Under the pieces are notes generated by a model. It made no database searches. It was not told where the DNA came from and was given only the letters and a program-made list of their open reading frames with translations. A stretch of 32,031 nucleotides of DNA from a virus. The stretch spans positions 1 to 32,031 of the IMG/VR virus record IMGVR_UViG_3300021964_000286; one strand, given 5' to 3'. Made by a program: the position numbers and the translations under genes. This document shows, in pieces, positions 5,898 through 14,063 of the stretch; positions within the stretch are counted from its first letter, which is position 1; every line of letters starts with the position of its first letter.

Positions 5898-8608
5898 AGC
5901 TTGAGCTTAATTTTAAAATATTCTTCTAAATCTTGCAAAGTCCTCTCATGTCCTTCTTCCATTATAGCGTCATTAAGCAGTTTAACAGAATTATCAGTAT
6001 TATTTAAATTAGTATTATGCTCCCTGTAAGGTGTGTTCGTATCAGAGGTCTTATAATTATAGTTATGCCAAACTACTGCTTCAGAGCATGTCCTTAAATT
6101 CCACCCTTTTAAGTAGCTTATAAATGTTTGGAAATCCTCTTCTCCGGAAAATCTTATAGAATTAGGTAGTCTAACCTCTTTTGTCCAGTATGATCTAGTA
6201 AACAAAAATCCAGCAGCACACCATTCAGTCTTAAAAGGTGTCATTTCTTTATGTGAGGGATAATTACCAGCTTTACATCTGTTATCGGTTTCAGAGTCTG
6301 GGTATAAAAACTTATTAATTCTAAGCGGTGCATTATAAGGTAGCTCAAGATACTTTTCTTCATCATCAGGTACGTGGTACTCATTTGGATACGTTGTAAG
6401 TATGACTTTAGGTTCTTCTATAGAGTTGTACTGGTTTATTAGAATTATATCCCAATTTTTTTTAAATCTAGAATGAGAATCTATCTGTAGGAAATAAGGT
6501 TCATTATTAATTAAATCTTTAATTTTATTTCGTGCATCTACTACACCTGATGCATCTTCTTTTTTAGTAAATATAATTTTAAGATTTTTATAATTAAGCT
6601 GTTTTAATTTTTCGTACGTAGATTCCGTATCTTGTAAGTTTACACAAACAGTTAATCTATTTGGGTTAGACACATATTTATATAAACTTTTTAAAGTATT
6701 GAATATTTCTGAGTCACTATAGCTTGCTATAGATACAAAAATTCTACTCTTATCAACGCTCCATACATTTAAAAACTCTCTTCCCCAACCTCCGTATATT
6801 TGCTGTGTTTCTTCAAACATTTTATCATTTTTTTGACTATACGGTTCTGTGGTTATTAAATATCTAGTATCTGCAATGTCATTCATATACCCTCTCAATC
6901 TATATACATAAGATGATAAAGTAGAAAGTTTTGTACCGATAAAGCTTTTACTTCTAGAACATATTAGTTTTTCAATTATAGGGATCCAATTATTCTGTAT
7001 ATCTACGTATGGGTATTTACTAACTATATCATCGTAAAAGTGTACCTCATATTTTTCTATTAACGGTTTAAAAAATTCTTTATCTTGATGATCAGTAGCT
7101 ATATATAGTTTAGAACCATTAGGAACTTGATCTTTTATGTTTTCATAAATAGTTTCACATGGTATATGTAAGTCTTTATATTGGAAATCGTTTCTTCTTA
7201 CATGAATTGAATAATACTCTTGATCTCCTAACTCGTTTATAAACAACCAGCTAATATCAAAAATAATATTTTTAAATCTTAAATGATTACACACTAACTC
7301 TTTTAACTGCTCTATCTGTTTAGTATAAAGTATCTGGTAGAAATTCCCTAATAGGTTTTTGTCAAAATAGACATACCTGTTGTCAATTTCATCAAACATA
7401 TTAATATATTTTCTACCTTTTAAGAATTTTTGAGGAGGCGCTAAAGGTTCAAAATTATAAACTAAATTATCCGTAGGGGTATCAAATACTTGACAGATTT
7501 CTTTTATTTCATTAAACTTTTCTACTTTATTTTCTATTTTTGCAAATTCATCGTAGTCTAACCATTTAATACCTAAATCATTAAAATCAAAGAAGTCTTC
7601 TAAACTACATTCTCCTTCTAGTAAATAATAGGACTGTTTAGTAGGAATCACTAATGTTCTATTTAAAAGATAACTTATACAGGCCGCTAATTCAAAAGAC
7701 ATTCTTATATTATTGAATCCACCTGGCCATTTTTCAAATAGTATATACCCATCGTCACCGGTATAAAATTTAAAAATATGCTCTGAGTTTGTCTGTATAT
7801 AGTACCTGTAATTAGTTCTTTCTTGATCTATATTCGAAAGAAGCATATTATCAAATAAATTTCTAGATCTTGAACATTCTATAACTTCGTTTGGATTAAA
7901 AGTATAGTCTTGTTTAAAAAATATTTTATCCCCTTCTATTGTATCTATTTGATTAGGGTAGTGAATAATAGAAGCTAGGTTCTTAGACTCATCTTTATTC
8001 CAGGCTGTGCATCTACCTAGATTTTCTATGTACTCTATATCTATATTATGCTCAACTGCAGCATCATCTAATCCGTACATTTCTGAAATCCATTCTCTTG
8101 TGTCTTTCCTATACTTGATGCATTTTTCTTTATATGTGTCAACAAACTTTACTAAGGTACTAAACTTCAACGCAAATGGGTACATAAAAGCTTTTCTCTC
8201 GGAATCCCTGTAAGCATCAATCCATTCTTGAGCTATAATTTGATTTTCATTAGGGAATAAATTTATAGGCTCCAAAAATATCATATCAGGATCTAGAAAT
8301 AGTAGAGTATCGTCAGGGTTAAATTCTCTATTATCTGTAAGCCATTTTATAGCTTCATACTTGTTGGGGATTCCACCCCACCATTCTCCTTCATTAATTT
8401 CCCATTCTTTTGCCCAGTCGGGTAGTTCGTGTATTTCTATAGAGGGGTCAAAATTAAAGTCTGTAGTTTCTCCGGCGTGGTTAATATCGTCAGATAAGAG
8501 AAGTATAAGTTTACCTTCCTGGTTGGTCTTAAGCATAGACCAGTATAAACACCTAATCTGCCATTCTTGATACTTGCATTTGCTAGTACTTACAACTATA
8601 TAGTCCAT
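5894..8608 (-). CDS. Three-domain glycosyltransferase (HPAT/SGT1-like + O-FucT-like + GT60-like)
   Basis: A 904-residue fusion. Domain 1 (about 1-235) resembles the plant/algal HPAT/SGT1 group that attaches arabinose to hydroxyproline or galactose to Ser in extensins: KYQEWQIRCLYW (12-23), GGIPNKYEAIKWL (78-90), LLFLDPDMIF (102-111, D106-P-D108) and REWISEMYGL (171-180). Domain 2 (about 270-590) resembles O-fucosyltransferases: GGFNNIRMSFELA (296-308), NRTLVIP (316-322), IHVRRND (468-474) and GTKLSTLSS with LRGY (558-574). Domain 3 (about 620-904) is GT60-like: FVSIASYSD, FLQIDSHSRF (706-715), GEEDFQTFI (822-830) and VVWHNY. All three appear intact. It lies two bases after the hydroxylase gene. 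Building successive sugars on one polypeptide site is inferred from the domain content; individual donor sugars cannot be assigned. Confidence 0.82.
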   Translation of the reverse strand: MDYIVVSTSKCKYQEWQIRCLYWSMLKTNQEGKLILLLSDDINHAGETTDFNFDPSIEIHELPDWAKEWEINEGEWWGGIPNKYEAIKWLTDNREFNPDDTLLFLDPDMIFLEPINLFPNENQIIAQEWIDAYRDSERKAFMYPFALKFSTLVKFVDTYKEKCIKYRKDTREWISEMYGLDDAAVEHNIDIEYIENLGRCTAWNKDESKNLASIIHYPNQIDTIEGDKIFFKQDYTFNPNEVIECSRSRNLFDNMLLSNIDQERTNYRYYIQTNSEHIFKFYTGDDGYILFEKWPGGFNNIRMSFELAACISYLLNRTLVIPTKQSYYLLEGECSLEDFFDFNDLGIKWLDYDEFAKIENKVEKFNEIKEICQVFDTPTDNLVYNFEPLAPPQKFLKGRKYINMFDEIDNRYVYFDKNLLGNFYQILYTKQIEQLKELVCNHLRFKNIIFDISWLFINELGDQEYYSIHVRRNDFQYKDLHIPCETIYENIKDQVPNGSKLYIATDHQDKEFFKPLIEKYEVHFYDDIVSKYPYVDIQNNWIPIIEKLICSRSKSFIGTKLSTLSSYVYRLRGYMNDIADTRYLITTEPYSQKNDKMFEETQQIYGGWGREFLNVWSVDKSRIFVSIASYSDSEIFNTLKSLYKYVSNPNRLTVCVNLQDTESTYEKLKQLNYKNLKIIFTKKEDASGVVDARNKIKDLINNEPYFLQIDSHSRFKKNWDIILINQYNSIEEPKVILTTYPNEYHVPDDEEKYLELPYNAPLRINKFLYPDSETDNRCKAGNYPSHKEMTPFKTEWCAAGFLFTRSYWTKEVRLPNSIRFSGEEDFQTFISYLKGWNLRTCSEAVVWHNYNYKTSDTNTPYREHNTNLNNTDNSVKLLNDAIMEEGHERTLQDLEEYFKIKLKL

Positions 8609-8610
8609 AC

Positions 8611-9843
8611 TTAATCCGGTTGGTATATGTAGTCTGCTAATCTATAATGAGTGTAGAAATTTCTGAAGTAATTACCTTTAAATGGAGTAGGTCTACCGTG
8701 CATACATGTTGCTGATTCGTAGAGTATAATTTCTCCTATCTCAGCATAAACTTGGTGCCAGTCACCGTTATGATCTTGGAATTCAAGCGGCCAGTCGTTA
8801 GGTACTCCTTTTGTTTGATTGCAACCACAATCAAGATCTTTATCTACAATAATAATACTAGATACGTGATGTGTTTCAAGTCTATCTGTATGGTTTATTA
8901 ATGTAGCATCTTTATTATACGATCTTATACCGTATAACGCTGCAGGTTCAATATTTAACCCGCCGCAGAATTCTTGATGAATAGGTTTTAGCTCTTGTAA
9001 AAGTAAATCCCTTATACTAGTTAAACCATCAAAAGACATCATCTCTGCAGGAATTTCACCTCCGTCTAATATTTCTCTACCTACACCTTGTTCAGGTACA
9101 GGGCTATTTTTAAGTAGTCTGTATGCGTCTTGAATAATACCCCATGCAGTTGGTGGACAAGTAGTGACTTTAAAACCTAACTCAGTTATTTTTGGAAGGT
9201 CTTCTTTTGATCTATATGTAATTAAATTTTTAGACCTGTTATCTTTATTTTGCCAGTACTCACCTGAAAGTCTAGTATCTTCTGCTGGTTGCCATTTATT
9301 CTCTCTCCACCAGGAAGTAATGATATACTTTTTACCGTTTAAAACCTCTGTTCCTTCGTGTAAAGAGTTTGGTTGTAATTCCCCGTTTTCTATATCGTCC
9401 CAAACTACCGCCATCCCTGTCTTAGGTTTAACTGTTTTACCCAAGTTAGGAAAACTAGTTGCTCCTCCTTCCATATCGTCATTTAAAAATACCATCAATG
9501 TATTTGTCCTATTTCCTGATGCTAAGCAGTGGTTGTAATAAGAATCTCCTTCAAAGTAGTCAGTATGTGCTTTAAAATACTGTCCTGGTTCGTACAACTG
9601 TCCTTGAAGATCTTCTCCTTTTTCTATATCTAAATCTAAATATGCTGCTATTTTATTTTTTAATTTTTCAACAACTTTATCATCAGAAGAAAAAGTACAT
9701 GTAGAAGAAGTGCGGAAATCTGATTCTGTAGATTTTGTTCTGTCCGTACCTGCTACTTGTGATCTAACGTGATTTTTATCTATGAGATCTATAATATACT
9801 TACAGTCTTTTTTTGAAACAAAATTTTCTATTAAAGTAATCAT
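8611..9843 (-). CDS. Double-domain prolyl-4-hydroxylase-like 2OG-Fe(II) oxygenase
   Basis: A 410-residue protein with two oxygenase domains. Domain 1 (about 1-182) is a textbook prolyl-4-hydroxylase: FRTSST near the start, QLYEPGQYFKAHTDYF (82-97; H93, D95), LMVFLNDDMEGGATSFP (116-132), SLHEGTEV (160-167; H162) and KKYIITSWW with K172 for 2OG. Domain 2 (about 225-402) is a divergent copy with INHTDRLETHHVS (316-328; H318, D320), ESATCMHGRP (376-385; H382) and R394 in YFRNFYTHYR. The expected reaction is hydroxylation of peptidyl proline with O2 and 2OG. It is first in the operon, just behind a promoter at 9858-9886 and directly before the large glycosyltransferase. The proline-rich virion proteins 5-8 kb upstream are the obvious substrate candidates (inference). 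Confidence 0.88.
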   Translation of the reverse strand: MITLIENFVSKKDCKYIIDLIDKNHVRSQVAGTDRTKSTESDFRTSSTCTFSSDDKVVEKLKNKIAAYLDLDIEKGEDLQGQLYEPGQYFKAHTDYFEGDSYYNHCLASGNRTNTLMVFLNDDMEGGATSFPNLGKTVKPKTGMAVVWDDIENGELQPNSLHEGTEVLNGKKYIITSWWRENKWQPAEDTRLSGEYWQNKDNRSKNLITYRSKEDLPKITELGFKVTTCPPTAWGIIQDAYRLLKNSPVPEQGVGREILDGGEIPAEMMSFDGLTSIRDLLLQELKPIHQEFCGGLNIEPAALYGIRSYNKDATLINHTDRLETHHVSSIIIVDKDLDCGCNQTKGVPNDWPLEFQDHNGDWHQVYAEIGEIILYESATCMHGRPTPFKGNYFRNFYTHYRLADYIYQPD

Positions 9844-9857
9844 AACAGTTTTTTATT

Positions 9858-9886
9858 AATATACGAAAAAATATTAAATAGTACAA
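9858..9886 (-). promoter_or_regulatory. Bacteroidota-type promoter of the modification operon
   Basis: On the minus strand a TTG (9886-9884) is followed after exactly 20 nt by TATATTAA (9863-9856), preceded by TTCG. Two other promoters in this window (30167-30195 and 31962-31990) share GTTG(G)TA, the 20-nt spacer and TTCGTATATT. The layout fits the Bacteroidota -33 TTG / -7 TAnnTTTG consensus. The start codon of the hydroxylase lies 14 nt further on, implying a very short leader. The -33 box sits in the hairpin of the terminator that ends the tail operon, so the two signals overlap. Confidence 0.6.
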
Positions 9887-9892
9887 CTATTT
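9864..9892 (-). terminator. Intrinsic terminator of the tail-fibre operon
   Basis: Minus-strand sequence AAATAGT-TGT-ACTATTT (9892-9876) forms a perfect 7-bp stem with a 3-nt loop, followed by AATATTTTTT (9875-9866), a U-tract in RNA. It overlaps the stop codon of the S74 fibre gene and would end the long structural transcript. The stem is A/T-rich, so the strength is uncertain. Confidence 0.6.
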
Positions 9893-10708
9893 ACTTTCTA
9901 ATTTTTCTACTCTTTCTAATAATTCTTTATTAGATTGAATAAGTAGTGCTACTAATTTGTCATACTTAACAGCTTTATAACCATTTTTTCTAGTAATAAC
10001 TAATTCTGGTAAAACTTTTTCTACTTCTTGCGCTATAACTCCTATATCATGTCCTTCGTTAGAATGTATATCTTCTCTAGGTATCCAATTAAACTCTACT
10101 CCTTGTATCTTTTTTAATTTGTCCGTAGCGTTTAATATAGGTTTTATATCCGCTTTCAATCTTTCATCTGAAGAGTAGTAAGCTGTTATATCACCTGTTG
10201 CTCTAATTTCTCCAGATACCCCAGATGGAGATGTTCCGATACCTAAACAGTGGGACTGTAAATGGCTTGTAAATTGAGATGTACCGGTTCCTAATACGGT
10301 TAATAGTCCGTCTATTTCTGCACTACCTGTTAGTATAAGCGATCCTGTTATGTTTTGAGAACCTGAAAATATATTACTACCAGTTGTAGCATGGTCAGCG
10401 TTAGAACCAGATAGTACTCCTAATGTATTTATATAATTTAATACTCCACCTGTAAATTGAGAGTCGCTTGTATTAAGTGTTAAGGCCCTACTTGTAGTTA
10501 TATCTCCTCCGCCTGTTACTCCTCCTGTACCTGTTATACTTACAGCTGAATGGTCAATATGTTCATTAACTACAAAATTTGTAGTAGCATCATGGTCTAC
10601 TTGAGATGATCCGCTTAAAGTAGTAGTGAGTCCATAGAATCCTAAAGATGCTGTAACTGACCCAGTTACTATTAAAGAACCAGAAAATTCAGAGTAGTTT
10701 CTAGACAT
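9887..10708 (-). CDS. Tail fibre protein with S74 intramolecular chaperone
   Basis: A 273-residue fibre protein. Residues 1-175 are low-complexity beta-type fibre sequence rich in TGS/SGS steps (LTGSAEIDGLL, SGSQNITGS). Residues 176-273 are a peptidase S74 / endosialidase-type chaperone: SSDERLKADIKPI (179-191) with the self-cleavage Ser180-Asp181, FNWIPRED, GHDIGVIAQEVEKVLPE (219-235), YKAVKYDKLVALLIQSNKEL and a C-terminal coiled coil. In the family this domain trimerises the fibre and then cleaves itself off. Being the last structural gene before the terminator and having the chaperone make it a likely distal or short fibre. Its ATG overlaps the stop of the preceding fibre gene (TAATG). Confidence 0.9.
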   Translation of the reverse strand: MSRNYSEFSGSLIVTGSVTASLGFYGLTTTLSGSSQVDHDATTNFVVNEHIDHSAVSITGTGGVTGGGDITTSRALTLNTSDSQFTGGVLNYINTLGVLSGSNADHATTGSNIFSGSQNITGSLILTGSAEIDGLLTVLGTGTSQFTSHLQSHCLGIGTSPSGVSGEIRATGDITAYYSSDERLKADIKPILNATDKLKKIQGVEFNWIPREDIHSNEGHDIGVIAQEVEKVLPELVITRKNGYKAVKYDKLVALLIQSNKELLERVEKLESK

Positions 10709-11430
10709 TACGATGTTCTAATTTGTATAAAGTTTCCGTTTCTATATAAACCTCCTAAAGGTATTCCTCCGGCTGCTGCTGCAGTGTCGTCTGCAAAATT
10801 TAAACTTTGAGATACTTCTGTTAATATTATATACCCGTCTGTGATAGTTACTGATGTGCTTCCAGAGTTAGTAAGAGTTGTATTACCTGTTAACGTAGAA
10901 TCTCCTGTTACATTTAAAGTTCCTACCTGATTTATACTACCTGTAACAGATAGGCTACCAGAAACTCCAGTTGAACCGGTTATAGAATGGTTTAAAGAGT
11001 TATTATTACCTATTTTAGTTCTTCCTGTAATTTCAACCGATCCAGTAAATTCATGTTTATCTGATGCTTCGTCACCGAATATATTACTACCTGATGTAAG
11101 CGTAATAGAGGAACTTACTATATTTGTAACCAGCTCTGTTGCTGTTAAAGTACCGTCTACTGTGAGGTTCCCTGTCATATTACTAGATCCTGATACAACA
11201 AATGTTCCAGTTACTGTTCCTGTTGAACCAGACTCAGAATATAAAGTTAAGGTCGATCCTGTATTTATGGTCATTGAATGAGTTACCGCTGTAAAGCTTC
11301 CTGTGCCGTAAGAAAATAAACTTATACTAGTACCGCTTATTGAGCTTGAATTATATAGCTCTGCAAAGTTAGTATCTAGCTCGTTATAACTTAACTCAAC
11401 TCCTTTTGTATTTCTTAATGTTATTCCCAT
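10708..11430 (-). CDS. Tail fibre-like virion protein (TGS repeats)
   Basis: A 240-residue protein. The N-terminus (MGITLRNTKGVELSYNELD, residues 1-19, continuing TNF) is a motif frequent at the start of fibre proteins in T4-like marine phages and may be the attachment peptide. The middle is repetitive TGS/SGS beta sequence (SGSSNMTGNLTVDGTLTATEL, TGSVEITG, TGSTGVSGSLSVTGS). The C-terminus ends GGIPLGGLYRNGNFIQIRTS, a tip-like segment seen in structural proteins that begin with 'A..GGVP.GGLYR.G'. There is no chaperone domain here; the next gene carries one. The two genes share a 1-bp stop/start overlap, so they are probably made in fixed ratio and may assemble together. Confidence 0.8.
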   Translation of the reverse strand: MGITLRNTKGVELSYNELDTNFAELYNSSSISGTSISLFSYGTGSFTAVTHSMTINTGSTLTLYSESGSTGTVTGTFVVSGSSNMTGNLTVDGTLTATELVTNIVSSSITLTSGSNIFGDEASDKHEFTGSVEITGRTKIGNNNSLNHSITGSTGVSGSLSVTGSINQVGTLNVTGDSTLTGNTTLTNSGSTSVTITDGYIILTEVSQSLNFADDTAAAAGGIPLGGLYRNGNFIQIRTS

Positions 11431-11431
11431 T

Positions 11432-12325
11432 TTATATATCCAATTTAATTTGTATTGTTGTTTCTGTATTTCTAGATTTAGGTAATGGTTTTCCTAATTT
11501 TGCTACTGCTATTAATTCGTTACTGTCGTTGTATAGTCCAACTGTTGTAATGTACGGTTGAAAACCTGAACCAGTAACGTTGTTTTTCAAACTATTATCA
11601 CTACCTGTTAATGCTGAAGGATTTTGAGTAAAGTTAAACTCGTTGTCTGACAGTCTTACAGTGTAGTTATATGTATAAATAGGTACGTTTGATTTCCAGT
11701 TTACTTCTTGAAGAGTATCATCGTCGTAGTTTATACTTGTATGGTGATCGGTAACTATTATCTGTCCGTGGGGATAAATAACTGTACCTCCAACAGAACC
11801 TGAAATGCTGTTTTTTCTTAAAATTCCTTCCCCATCGTCAAATAGCTTATTACCCGTCGCTATGTAACCTGGGCTTGCATAGCTTGCTGATACATATACG
11901 ACTTTTTTTCCTATAGTTAGAGACCCTGGTTCTATGTGTGTACCGAATTTATTTCTCGGTATTGAATATACAGTAGCTCTATCACCTAAAGATCTAGACC
12001 CGGTGTTTAAACTAGAATCTAAATACGTATAGTAACTACTTGATTGTTCCAGTAATCCTGAACCGCTAGTGTAGGGTCTGAAGTAGAGCTGTGCTAAACT
12101 GTTATATACTAATCGTCTGTGGTACTTACTATCAGAAGAACTACTTGTTGGTCCTCCAAATAGGTCTAAATTCTGAGGGTAGTATTCGGATGTAGAGCTT
12201 GTTACTGCTTGGTAATGACGTATACCTTGTCTGGTAAGGCTGCCACTTGCAACATTCCAACTCTTTTTAGCTGTATACGATGTAACGTATACGTCTTGTT
12301 GATTTAAATTTTTCCAAGCTCCCAT
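11432..12325 (-). CDS. Virion structural protein, paralogue of the next upstream gene
   Basis: A 297-residue protein with no enzyme motif. Its last ~80 residues (YTVRLSDNEFNFTQNPS ... ITTVGLYNDSNELIAVAKLGKPLP ... TIQIKLDI) align by eye with those of the protein encoded at 12329-13363 (FVRARNSEFNYSTNPS ... ITSVGLYNDNNDLLGIAKLSRPL ... RVKLDY). The N-termini also match weakly (LNQQD and LDQED, each followed by a Trp). The two genes are therefore tandem duplicates. This domain is familiar from uncultured T4-like marine phages as a structural protein near the baseplate and fibres, but its exact position in the particle is not known. Confidence 0.8.
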   Translation of the reverse strand: MGAWKNLNQQDVYVTSYTAKKSWNVASGSLTRQGIRHYQAVTSSTSEYYPQNLDLFGGPTSSSSDSKYHRRLVYNSLAQLYFRPYTSGSGLLEQSSSYYTYLDSSLNTGSRSLGDRATVYSIPRNKFGTHIEPGSLTIGKKVVYVSASYASPGYIATGNKLFDDGEGILRKNSISGSVGGTVIYPHGQIIVTDHHTSINYDDDTLQEVNWKSNVPIYTYNYTVRLSDNEFNFTQNPSALTGSDNSLKNNVTGSGFQPYITTVGLYNDSNELIAVAKLGKPLPKSRNTETTIQIKLDI

Positions 12326-12328
12326 TCA

Positions 12329-13363
12329 TTAATAATCAAGCTTCACTCTAATTAATGCTTCTTTTGTAAAATCTTTAAGTAACGGTCTAGATAATTTTGC
12401 AATACCTAATAGATCGTTATTATCGTTATAGAGTCCTACAGAGGTAATATACCCTTGAGGTGTATCAATCATAACGTTGTGTCTTAATTCACCTGAACCT
12501 GTTATATTAGAAGGGTTAGTTGAGTAGTTAAACTCACTGTTTCTAGCTCTTACAAAAATATAGTTCGACGATACTGTTTCCTCTGATCTTAAAGTAAAGT
12601 TATTACCTGTATCTATAGCGTTAAATGCTTTAGTAGTATTAACACCGTTTGATACGATAGAAGTAGAAGTACCTAAGCTTATTCCTCCACTTACAGGTGC
12701 TAGATCTAATGCATCACCATTTAGTAGTATAACTCCAATATCTGGTAAAAATTTACCATATGATCCAGATACTACATTATATCCATTAATACCGTCTAAT
12801 CCGTTATTAGTAGTTACTCTTACTCCTCCGCTACTAGCACTCACTAATTCAAACTCTCTTCCTGAATCTCCGTAAGTAACGGTAGTTACGTAGTTACTGT
12901 TGTCTGTCAGGCTCATAGTACCTGCTGTAGTAGCTAAAGTTAAAAGTAGAGAGCCTGGTAAAAGTTTTTCTTTAAACCTAGCTCTTTCTACAGAAATAGC
13001 ATATACAGATTTAACAGTAGTACCTGCAAAACTTAAGTTAGTTTCTTCAGTACCGTTAATAAGGTTTCTAAATTGTTTGTATACTACCTGTGAAGGTGCA
13101 TATCCAGTTACTCCGGGATTAAATGGTATTGAACCACTACCGTTTAGGTTTCCGTACGCAAGTGAAAACTGTATATCAGCTGATGCTGTTTGTGCAAAAT
13201 TGTCTTTGTACACATTAAAATAATAATCACCGCTAGTTCTTGAAACTTGTGCTGATGATGTAAAAAATGAAATAAGAGTAGTCTTATTATTCGACCACGC
13301 TGGTGCTGTAATTGAATCAGCACTTATCACTATATCTTCTTGATCTAATCTTTTGAATGACAT
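12329..13363 (-). CDS. Virion structural protein, paralogue of the next downstream gene
   Basis: A 344-residue protein. The N-terminus is MSFKRLDQEDIVISADSI. The middle has a LLPGSLLLTL segment followed by loop-rich beta sequence. The C-terminal ~80 residues form the 'NSEFNYS.NPS ... YITSVGLYNDNNDLLGIAKLSRPL ... VKLDY' module shared with the downstream gene. The KLLPGSLLLTL step corresponds to HIEPGSLTIGK in the paralogue, so similarity runs through most of the length. It is probably a baseplate-periphery or fibre-network protein, by neighbourhood and memory of homologues in marine T4-like phages. The gap to the paralogue is three bases. Confidence 0.8.
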   Translation of the reverse strand: MSFKRLDQEDIVISADSITAPAWSNNKTTLISFFTSSAQVSRTSGDYYFNVYKDNFAQTASADIQFSLAYGNLNGSGSIPFNPGVTGYAPSQVVYKQFRNLINGTEETNLSFAGTTVKSVYAISVERARFKEKLLPGSLLLTLATTAGTMSLTDNSNYVTTVTYGDSGREFELVSASSGGVRVTTNNGLDGINGYNVVSGSYGKFLPDIGVILLNGDALDLAPVSGGISLGTSTSIVSNGVNTTKAFNAIDTGNNFTLRSEETVSSNYIFVRARNSEFNYSTNPSNITGSGELRHNVMIDTPQGYITSVGLYNDNNDLLGIAKLSRPLLKDFTKEALIRVKLDY

Positions 13364-13365
13364 GA

Positions 13366-14025
13366 TTAATTATTTACTTTGATTATAGTTACTGGTATGT
13401 TTACCCTTGCACCTGAATCTCTACCTATCAACGTTACTGTTGTCTGTAATTGAGTTCTGGATCCAAATAAAGTATTAACTGTTGTAGCGGTAAGGTTAAC
13501 AGAAGTACCGATTACTGTTTTAGAAACGTTAGTTCCTATAGTAGTTGTACTATTTAACCTTTCTGCTTCTTCAGTATTTACACCAACACCTGTAAAGCTA
13601 GACAATACTCTTACATCAGCAATAGTTGCTGTATATCCGCCGGCTTCATAAGTTGAAGTTGCTCCTAAATAATTCAGCGTTTGAGGAGTGATTGCAAGAG
13701 ATGCTCCTTGTTTTAATCTAATTGCTGAATACCCTGCTTCTAATAAAGGTAGTTTTGATGTACCTCTAGGCAGTGTTGAAAGCTTATATTTCATTATCTG
13801 ATTTTCATCAGGAAAAGCTTCTAGCAAAGGCATATTTTCTATAGCCTCGCCGTAAAACGCCGATCCAGATGGATGTGATGTATTGTATAGTGTATAATCA
13901 ATTTCATCGTCCGAAAGGGCAAATTGAGTAATTTTGAAAGAGCCATCTCCTCTTGCCAAGAGCTCTCTTCCTTTCTTTGTTAAGATCGCGTCGACTGTTA
14001 CGACAGCATTATTTAAATATCCCAT
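13366..14025 (-). CDS. Conserved virion structural protein
   Basis: A 219-residue protein. The N-terminal half contains TVDAILTKKGRELLARGDGSF (10-30), FALSDDEIDY, NTSHPSGSAFYGEAIENMPLLEAFPDE and MKYKLSTLP. This pattern is strongly conserved in structural proteins of T4-like marine phages as I remember them. The C-terminal half is beta-rich and Thr-rich with no identified motif. Its precise role in the tail is unknown; it lies between the fibre-type and baseplate-type genes. The 38-bp gap upstream (14026-14063) is A/T-only sequence without a clear promoter; the start follows AAAGAATAAAATT, a Shine-Dalgarno-free leader. Confidence 0.8.
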   Translation of the reverse strand: MGYLNNAVVTVDAILTKKGRELLARGDGSFKITQFALSDDEIDYTLYNTSHPSGSAFYGEAIENMPLLEAFPDENQIMKYKLSTLPRGTSKLPLLEAGYSAIRLKQGASLAITPQTLNYLGATSTYEAGGYTATIADVRVLSSFTGVGVNTEEAERLNSTTTIGTNVSKTVIGTSVNLTATTVNTLFGSRTQLQTTVTLIGRDSGARVNIPVTIIKVNN

Positions 14026-14063
14026 AATTTTATTCTTTTATATAAATATATTAATTTAATGTT

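Noticed and set aside
9164-13223. Plus-strand ORFs of 107-124 codons (9164-9538, 12900-13223)
   Set aside because: Antisense to the hydroxylase and a virion protein whose minus-strand frames carry recognisable motifs; no supporting features.
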